A stretch of 64,000 bases of DNA from an uncultured Lachnospiraceae bacterium. GTDB lineage: Bacteria > Bacillota > Clostridia > Lachnospirales > Lachnospiraceae. Below, in pieces: positions 59,631-64,000 of this stretch (position 1 is its first letter; every line of letters starts with the position of its first letter). The DNA lies in the NCBI GenBank assembly GCA_910587715.1, contig CAJUMV010000017.1:1-64000 (forward strand), read 5' to 3'. The position numbers and the translations under genes were made by a program. The notes under the pieces are model-generated. The model made no database searches, had not been told where the DNA came from, and saw only the letters and a list, made by a program, of their open reading frames with translations.

Positions 59631-59692
59631 CCGTCCAAGGGGATGCATGGCGGGTGATGGAAAGAAATGAGATGGAAATATGCGGCAAGCCC

Positions 59693-59721
59693 TTGACATT
59701 TTCCTAAAAACTATATATAAT
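59693..59721 (+). promoter_or_regulatory. Consensus promoter of tRNA-Arg
   Basis: TTGACA (59693-59698), exactly 17 bases, then TATAAT (59716-59721), about 55 bases before the tRNA. Confidence 0.8.
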
Positions 59722-59774
59722 TTCATATGTTGCCGGGGTGTTCTGTTTATATGACAGGGTGCGCGGCAGGATGT

Positions 59775-59848
59775 GTGCGTTTAGCTCAGCTGGATAGAGC
59801 GTTTGGCTACGGACCAAAAGGTCGGGGGTTCGAATCCTCTAACGCACG
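59775..59848 (+). tRNA. tRNA-Arg (anticodon ACG)
   Basis: A cloverleaf of 74 bases. Acceptor stem GTGCGTT/AACGCAC pairs perfectly, D stem GCTC/GAGC, anticodon stem TTTGG/CCAAA with loop CTACGGA (anticodon ACG), and T arm with TTCGAAT. ACG is read as ICG after A-to-I editing and decodes CGU, CGC and CGA. CCA is not encoded: the discriminator G is followed by TTT. Confidence 0.95.
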
Positions 59849-59860
59849 TTTAGGTGGACA

Positions 59861-59901
59861 GGTGCGAACACTCTCAGGGGTGGTCGCACCTTCTGTTTTT
59901 T
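59861..59901 (+). terminator. Terminator of the tRNA-Arg transcript
   Basis: GGTGCGA (59861-59867), a loop, TCGCACC (59884-59890), then TTCTG and a T6 run ending at 59901. Confidence 0.8.
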
Positions 59902-59996
59902 CAAAGGATTATATTTGGGTGTATGATATAGTTGTAATCTATGTTAAAATTAGGGTGACGAGGATAAAGGGAAGTGTGGAAGGGGAGAATACAGAC

Positions 59997-60444
59997 GTGA
60001 GAGTGTACTTGGATAATTGTAGTTATAATCGTCCTTATGATGACCAGTCTCAAATGCGCATTCATCTGGAGACACAGGCTAAGATTCATATACAAGATAT
60101 GATAAGGGAAAAAGGCTAGAGCTTGTGACATCGTATGTTCTCGATTTTGAGAATAGCAATAACCGCTCCGTGCAAAAGAAGATGGCGATTGAGAAATTTA
60201 TGAAAGACTATGCCGCACTATATGTCAGTAACAGAAATGAGAAATAGCAAAGCTTGTTAAGCCCATCATGCTGACGGGGGTTAAGGAGAAGGATGCCTAT
60301 CATGTGGCTTGTGCTATTGTAGCGAAATGTAACTATTTTATTACAACAGATGATCGGCTTTTGAAATATCGGTCAGAAAGAGTGGATTTGGTAACGCCGG
60401 AGGAATTTATAAGAAGAATAGAGATAGATGACAGACTGTCGTAG
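59997..60444 (+). pseudogene. PIN-domain protein pseudogene (two frameshifts)
   Basis: Three frames joined in order give one PIN-domain protein. GTG 59997 starts MRVYLDNCSYNRPYDDQSQMRIHLE, broken by a stop at 60117. Another frame from 60119 reads ELVTSYVLDFENSNNRSVQKKMAIEKFMKD to a stop at 60245. A third frame from 60244 reads KEKDAYHVACAIVAKCNYFITTDDRLLKYRS to the stop at 60442-60444. The acidic residues of the nuclease site (YLDN, KDAYH, TTDD) survive, but no single frame is complete. PIN proteins are usually RNase toxins of VapC type. No antitoxin gene is visible upstream. Confidence 0.85.
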
Positions 60445-60480
60445 GGTATGTCGGATGTAAAAGTCCGATATGCCTTTTTT
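60445..60480 (+). terminator. Terminator after the PIN pseudogene
   Basis: GGTATGTCGGA (60445-60455) pairs with TCCGATATGCC (60464-60474, with G-U pairs), followed by T6 (60475-60480). Confidence 0.8.
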
Positions 60481-60491
60481 AAATTTGGGTG

Positions 60492-60535
60492 TTGACAAAC
60501 TGTTCATACTGTATATAATGATATATATACAGTAT
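60492..60535 (+). promoter_or_regulatory. Promoter and operator of the YtrA-type GntR/ABC operon
   Basis: TTGACA (60492-60497), a 16-base spacer and TATAAT (60514-60519). An inverted repeat, ATACTGTATATA (60506-60517) and TATATACAGTAT (60524-60535), covers the -10 element. That is the expected place for autorepression by the encoded GntR protein. Confidence 0.7.
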
Positions 60536-60592
60536 ATACTGACGGCGCGAACTGTGACGACAGGGAGCGCAAAAGAATAAGGGAGGTATCCA

Positions 60593-60964
60593 TTGAAAAT
60601 TATTATATCGAACCAATCCGAGCTGCCAATCTATGCGCAGATAAGAGAGCAGCTTAAGGAGCAGATTTTAAACGGGCAAATCCCGGAGGGAGAGACTCTT
60701 CCCTCCATCCGCCAGCTTGCGAAGGAGGTGGGCGTCAGCGTGATTACCACCACCCGCGCATACAGCGAGCTGGAAGCGGAAGGCTTTATCGCCACCATGC
60801 AGGGGAAGGGCAGCGTAGTGCTTCCCACGGACAATAACCTGCTGCGGGAGCAGTACCTTCTGCGGATTGAGGAGGGGCTGTCCACGGCAATAGAGACGGC
60901 GAAAACAATGGGAATGTCAAATAAGGAACTGACGGATATTTTTCATAACTTGTTGGAAACATAA
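60593..60964 (+). CDS. GntR-family regulator, YtrA subfamily
   Basis: A protein of 123 residues. The N-terminal winged helix (ELPIYAQIREQLKEQILNGQIPEGETLPSIRQLAKEVGVSVITTTRAYSELEAEGFI) is followed by a short helical dimer domain rather than a ligand domain, as in YtrA. The start codon is TTG at 60593, with GGGAGG at 60581-60586; no ATG fits. YtrA-type genes typically repress an ABC exporter encoded next to them, and here an ATPase and a permease follow at once. Confidence 0.92.
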   Translation: MKIIISNQSELPIYAQIREQLKEQILNGQIPEGETLPSIRQLAKEVGVSVITTTRAYSELEAEGFIATMQGKGSVVLPTDNNLLREQYLLRIEEGLSTAIETAKTMGMSNKELTDIFHNLLET

Positions 60965-60984
60965 GGTTTCGGAAAGGAATGGGA

Positions 60985-61845
60985 ATGATGGAATTGTTGG
61001 AAGTAAAAAATCTGTCTAAGCATTATAAGAGCTTTGACTTAAGGGATATCAGCTTTACCCTGCCGAAAGGCTATATCATGGGGTATGTGGGGGCGAACGG
61101 CTCCGGAAAGACGACGACTCTGAACCTGATTACGGGCATTTTGAAAAGTACGGAGGGTGAAGTGTATATTGACGGGCTGTCCTGCGAAAAAGACATGAGG
61201 GCTTACAAGGAGAAAATCGGTTACGTGGGGGATGAGTCTTACTTTCCTGAACATCTGAAAATCAAGCATATCAGGGGTATGTTAAAGGACTTTTATGGGA
61301 CTTTTTCTGTAGAGAAATTTGACAGTTATATCCGTAACTGGAATCTGCCGGAGAATAAGCTGATTAAGGACTTTTCCAGAGGGATGAAGGTGATGCTGAT
61401 GTTCGCGTCGGTGCTTGCCAGAGACACGAAGCTGCTTGTTCTGGATGAAGCCACCAACGGACTTGACCCGGTAATGCGGACGGAGGTGATGAAGCTCTTG
61501 CAGGAATATGTGATGGACGGGGAGCGGAGCGTCATTTTCTCCACCCACATTTTAAGCGACCTGGAGCAGATTGCGGATTATATTTACTTTATCCACGGGG
61601 GAAGGACAGTTCTTTATGACGCGAAGGATGAACTGATTGAAAACTTTCTTTTAGTAAAGGGCGAGAGCGAGAAGATTCCGCCTGCACTGGAGAAGGAGCT
61701 GATAGGTTTGGAGAAAAATGCCTACGGTTTCGAGGCGATTCTGCCGAGTGACAAGGCGGAGCTTCTGGGGAGTGCGTTTCTCTTCGAGAAACCGACCATT
61801 GACCAGATTGTCATTCACTATATTAAAAATAAGGGGGAGCAGTAA
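60985..61845 (+). CDS. ABC transporter ATP-binding protein (YtrB-like)
   Basis: A protein of 286 residues. Walker A GANGSGKTTT, signature DFSRGMKVMLMFA, Walker B LLVLDEATNGLDP and the switch His in FSTHILSDLEQI are intact. The signature FSRGMK and the C-terminal tail match the YtrB/BcrA export class. The start is one of three ATGs (60979, 60985, 60988); AAAGGA favours 60985. It is 20 bases after the GntR gene, and the permease begins 1 base after its stop. Confidence 0.93.
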   Translation: MMELLEVKNLSKHYKSFDLRDISFTLPKGYIMGYVGANGSGKTTTLNLITGILKSTEGEVYIDGLSCEKDMRAYKEKIGYVGDESYFPEHLKIKHIRGMLKDFYGTFSVEKFDSYIRNWNLPENKLIKDFSRGMKVMLMFASVLARDTKLLVLDEATNGLDPVMRTEVMKLLQEYVMDGERSVIFSTHILSDLEQIADYIYFIHGGRTVLYDAKDELIENFLLVKGESEKIPPALEKELIGLEKNAYGFEAILPSDKAELLGSAFLFEKPTIDQIVIHYIKNKGEQ

Positions 61846-61846
61846 A

Positions 61847-62533
61847 ATGAGAGCGATATCTTTTATGAAAATAGACTATGTGTTGACGAGGAAACAGATG
61901 TATTTTATGCCGGTATTTTTTGTTCTGGCATGGGTTGTGGGTACGGGCGTAACCGAAGGCGCAATGTCTCTGCTGGTGACGTGTTCCTATATGTTTTTTG
62001 TGGCTTCCATATTTTCGACGGCGCCTTTTGGGTATTGTGTCGGGAAGAACAGGGGATTTCTGCTGCTGCTTCCCGCAACGGTGAAAGAGAGGGTAGCGGG
62101 GCGGTTCTTGTATGGGCTGTCCTTCGTGGCTCTGCTGGGTGTTCTTTGCGCCGCTCTGTGGGGCGTATATGCGCTGACGGGCTATGAACTCCCGCTCTGG
62201 ACAGTAGCGATTGGTCTGTGCGAGCTGGCAGCCGGCATTCTGCTTATGGCGTTAGAGTTTCTTTTCTTCTATCTTTTTGGGGAAGGCAAAGAAAACTGGC
62301 AGTATCTGAGCAATATTGTACGGGTTGCGCCGGGGATGGCAATGTTTTTCGCCGTGAATGCTTTTGTGGGTGAAATACAGGATATGACGCCTGCGGGCAC
62401 GAGCGTTGATCTGGAAGCGTTTGCGGGAAAGTTTATGCAGGCGGGCGTGGCGGCAGTCGCGGCTTCGCTGCTTTTGACGGCTGCGGCCGCGGCAGTCTGT
62501 GTGAAGGTGATTGAAAAGCGGGACTATGCATAA
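61847..62533 (+). CDS. ABC-2 type permease subunit
   Basis: A protein of 228 residues with about six membrane helices (for example MYFMPVFFVLAWVVGTG, GLSFVALLGVLCAALWGVYAL and AGVAAVAASLLLTAAAAAVCV). A conserved LLLLPATVKERVAGRFLYG loop is typical of ABC2_membrane_2 permeases paired with YtrB-like ATPases; LLP-T--E---GRF is the usual signature. The ATG at 61847 has GGGGGAG immediately upstream, so translation is coupled to the ATPase gene. The longer frame from 61718 overlaps the ATPase and is rejected. Cargo unknown. Confidence 0.88.
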   Translation: MRAISFMKIDYVLTRKQMYFMPVFFVLAWVVGTGVTEGAMSLLVTCSYMFFVASIFSTAPFGYCVGKNRGFLLLLPATVKERVAGRFLYGLSFVALLGVLCAALWGVYALTGYELPLWTVAIGLCELAAGILLMALEFLFFYLFGEGKENWQYLSNIVRVAPGMAMFFAVNAFVGEIQDMTPAGTSVDLEAFAGKFMQAGVAAVAASLLLTAAAAAVCVKVIEKRDYA

Positions 62534-62598
62534 ATCACAATAGGAACCCCTAAAATCTGGGAAAATACGGTAAATAGTGAAAATCTTGCTCCTCATGC

Positions 62599-62627
62599 TT
62601 GCAAAACACTGTAGAATACTGTAAAAT
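62599..62627 (+). promoter_or_regulatory. Promoter before the 62694 membrane protein
   Basis: TTGCAA (62599-62604), a 17-base spacer and TAAAAT (62622-62627). Confidence 0.5.
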
Positions 62628-62693
62628 AGTGACGTTATCGACTGGCAGTCATGTGGTCGGAGTCATAGTTTTCAAGTGTGGAGGAAAGAAATC

Positions 62694-63164
62694 ATGGAAA
62701 GAGTATGGACTGTAACAGACAGCATGGGAAATCCCCATCAGATTATGTTTAAGAAGGGGTTCGGAGGCGCGAAGTGTATCGTTGACGGAGATACATACAA
62801 GATGAAATCAAAGAACTGGGTGGTTTGGATGGCGGATCATCAAATCAGCATTCCCGGTGCGGAGTGTAATCTGGTGGTGATTGGCAACAAGATTCGTCTG
62901 GCGGTGAACGGCACTTACTTAGAGGACGGCACACCTTATGAGCCAATCAGAAACATTCCGGGGTGGATCAATGTTTTGACATTGCTGAACTTCGTTTACG
63001 CTTGGTTTATGTTTGGCATCATCGGATTTTTAATAGCGTTTCTGCTGGATCTGCTGACGTATAAGCTGTGCCTGAGCAAGAAAATTACGCTGGGTATGAT
63101 TATCCAGATAGCGTTGCTGGTAGTGATGCTGGTACTCACTGTTGCCGTTTTTATACTGGCATAA
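62694..63164 (+). CDS. Small membrane protein, function unknown
   Basis: A protein of 156 residues. Residues 1-90 form a beta-rich soluble part (MERVWTVTDSMGNPHQIMFKKGFGGAKCIVDGDTYKMKSKNW, IPGAECNLVVIGNKIRLAVNGTYLEDGTPYEP), and two membrane helices follow (about 98-124 and 132-155). I recognise no family. GGAGG lies 8 bases before ATG 62694. It is 21 bases before another small membrane protein and they are probably co-transcribed. Confidence 0.75.
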   Translation: MERVWTVTDSMGNPHQIMFKKGFGGAKCIVDGDTYKMKSKNWVVWMADHQISIPGAECNLVVIGNKIRLAVNGTYLEDGTPYEPIRNIPGWINVLTLLNFVYAWFMFGIIGFLIAFLLDLLTYKLCLSKKITLGMIIQIALLVVMLVLTVAVFILA

Positions 63165-63185
63165 GGGCAGGGAAGGAGCAAGACG

Positions 63186-63731
63186 ATGGACGAAAATACA
63201 AACTACGGATATCATGACGGCAGTTACAATAATCAGGGAGTTGACGGCGGTCAGCCGTACGGGCAGAATGAACAGCCTTTCGTGAGCGCACCGCAGAATG
63301 ACCAGTCCTACGGGAATGGTCAGCCGTATGGGCAGAATAACCAGCCTTATGCAAACGGTCAGCCGTACGGGCAGAATGCATACGGGCAGGCGCCCCAATA
63401 TACGCAGGTGCCTTACGGCGCGCAGCAGCAGTACAACCAGCAGAATTTTGGGCAGCCGGTGAAAGCGGTCGTGTATGACGCTGTACCCGAGAAGGGCACC
63501 GGAACGTCGGTGGGCGCACTTGTATGCGGTATTTTGGGACTCATCTTTTTCTGGATTCCCGGCGTGGACATTGGCTTATGCCTTGCCGGTCTGATTTGCG
63601 GTATCGTTTCCCTTGTCAAAGGATTTGGCGGGAAAGCGATGGCGATTACGGGATTGATTCTTTCGGTTCTGGCAAGTATCCTGACACTAATCTTTTTCTA
63701 CTTCTTTGCGTTGGGGATGATGCTTATGTAA
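63186..63731 (+). CDS. Small membrane protein with Gln/Tyr/Gly/Asn-rich repeats (DUF4190-like)
   Basis: A protein of 181 residues. The N-terminal 85 residues are low complexity, with GQPYGQN repeated three times among Q, N, Y, G and P (for example NNQPYANGQPYGQNAYG). The C-terminal part has two or three membrane helices with the DUF4190-like pattern GALVCGILGLIFFWIPGVDIGLCLAGLICGIVSLVKGFGGKAMAITGLILSVL. Such proteins are common in Firmicutes and their role is unknown. GGAAGGAG lies upstream. Confidence 0.85.
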   Translation: MDENTNYGYHDGSYNNQGVDGGQPYGQNEQPFVSAPQNDQSYGNGQPYGQNNQPYANGQPYGQNAYGQAPQYTQVPYGAQQQYNQQNFGQPVKAVVYDAVPEKGTGTSVGALVCGILGLIFFWIPGVDIGLCLAGLICGIVSLVKGFGGKAMAITGLILSVLASILTLIFFYFFALGMMLM

Positions 63732-63766
63732 GGGAGAAAAAACTGATGGGGAGGTTCCCCATTATT

Positions 63767-63792
63767 GGCGGGTATAGCACCCGCCATTTTTT
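63767..63792 (+). terminator. Terminator after the DUF4190-like gene
   Basis: GGCGGGT (63767-63773), loop atagc, ACCCGCC (63779-63785), then A and T6 (63787-63792). A smaller dyad, TGGGGA/TCCCCA, lies just before it (about 63747-63761). Confidence 0.88.
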
Positions 63793-63796
63793 GCGT

Positions 63797-63835
63797 GCAT
63801 AAGCAGAGTCAGAAGCATTTCGAATCTGCTTATGC
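63797..63835. repeat. Perfect 11-base inverted repeat at the right edge
   Basis: GCATAAGCAGA (63797-63807) and TCTGCTTATGC (63825-63835) form a hairpin just after the previous terminator. It has no T-run. The rest of the window to 64000 holds no gene I can support, apart from a possible start near 63984 (ATG preceded by AAGGA) that is cut off. Confidence 0.6.
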
Positions 63836-64000
63836 TCAAAATGCACCATATTCCTTCGGAGCTGCAACTCCCTTATTTTTGTGTCTGAAATGAAACTTTT
63901 CGGCGGTCTGAATCGTATTATAGACAGGAGAGGAGAAAACAGGTTATTATATTTACTGAAATGACAGACTGACAGAAGGACGCATGAGGGGATGGAGCAG

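Noticed and set aside
59727..59996. Open frame running through the tRNA-Arg gene into the PIN pseudogene
   Set aside because: Its N-terminal 90 residues are a translation of the promoter leader, tRNA and terminator. Only the part from GTG 59997 looks like protein.
63890..63964. 24-codon frame (MKLFGGLNRIIDRRGENRLLYLLK)
   Set aside because: It has a plausible amphipathic sequence but no ribosome-binding site, and it sits in a region where nothing else can be supported.

Overview
The window looks like a chromosomal segment of a Clostridia member (Bacillota), most likely family Lachnospiraceae. The support is consensus sigma-A promoters (TTGACA-N17-TATAAT), strong GGAGG ribosome sites, an S-box (SAM-I) riboswitch before metK, an ATP-type PfkA, a CUT1 sugar importer without its own ATPase, sortase B, a small alarmone synthetase and several small proteins of a type familiar from Lachnospiraceae. 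Base composition is near 50% GC, with AT-rich patches at about 1-620, 24.6-25.3 kb, 26.7-27.6 kb and 59.9-60.5 kb. Three of these patches hold broken genes and look like accessory or decaying DNA. The genus cannot be fixed from the sequence alone.

Layout. 0-3.8 kb: a P-loop kinase-like gene, two poorly known genes, and a (p)ppGpp synthetase preceded by a strikingly structured leader or small RNA. 3.8-10 kb: a LacI regulator divergent from a maltodextrin-type module (lipoprotein binding protein, two permeases, GH13 amylase), with a palindromic operator in the promoter spacer. 10-15.4 kb: a tail-anchored coiled-coil protein, a LysM-G5-M23 cell-wall hydrolase, MurA, and SAM-riboswitch-metK. 15.5-24.8 kb: a tightly packed signalling operon (secreted Ig-like protein, FecR protein, CHASE2-adenylate cyclase, TIM-barrel enzyme, GAF-HD-GYP phosphodiesterase, OmpR-type regulator, soluble histidine kinase), then an ABC ATPase whose permeases are missing and a broken HTH gene. 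24.8-27.6 kb: an HTH gene, an AAA/DUF4143 ATPase and a DUF1016 nuclease pseudogene flanked by palindromes.

27.6-44 kb is mostly core housekeeping: dnaE, pfkA, an rRNA/tRNA methyltransferase, proC, a SleB-like hydrolase, NfeD plus stomatin, an ornithine carbamoyltransferase, birA, dusB, greA, and a lysyl-tRNA synthetase fused to an HD-domain protein. 44-46.4 kb: a Fic protein with heptad repeats, then sortase B. 46.4-59.6 kb: a chemosensory and c-di-GMP island, with a divergent GGDEF protein, two receiver-HD-GYP proteins, an Hpt protein, a PAS histidine kinase, and CheR, CheB, CheY-like, CheA, CheW and one MCP. 59.7-64 kb: tRNA-Arg(ACG), a PIN-domain pseudogene, a YtrA-type GntR regulator with its ABC ATPase and permease, and two small membrane proteins.

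Together the window encodes three nucleotide second-messenger branches: (p)ppGpp (synthetase), cAMP (CHASE2 cyclase) and c-di-GMP (one GGDEF and three HD-GYP-type proteins). The last two sit inside operons with phosphorelay proteins. The strongest candidates for undescribed biology are the structured RNA at about 2932-3075 and the FecR/CHASE2-cyclase/HD-GYP/two-component operon at 15.5-23.6 kb.
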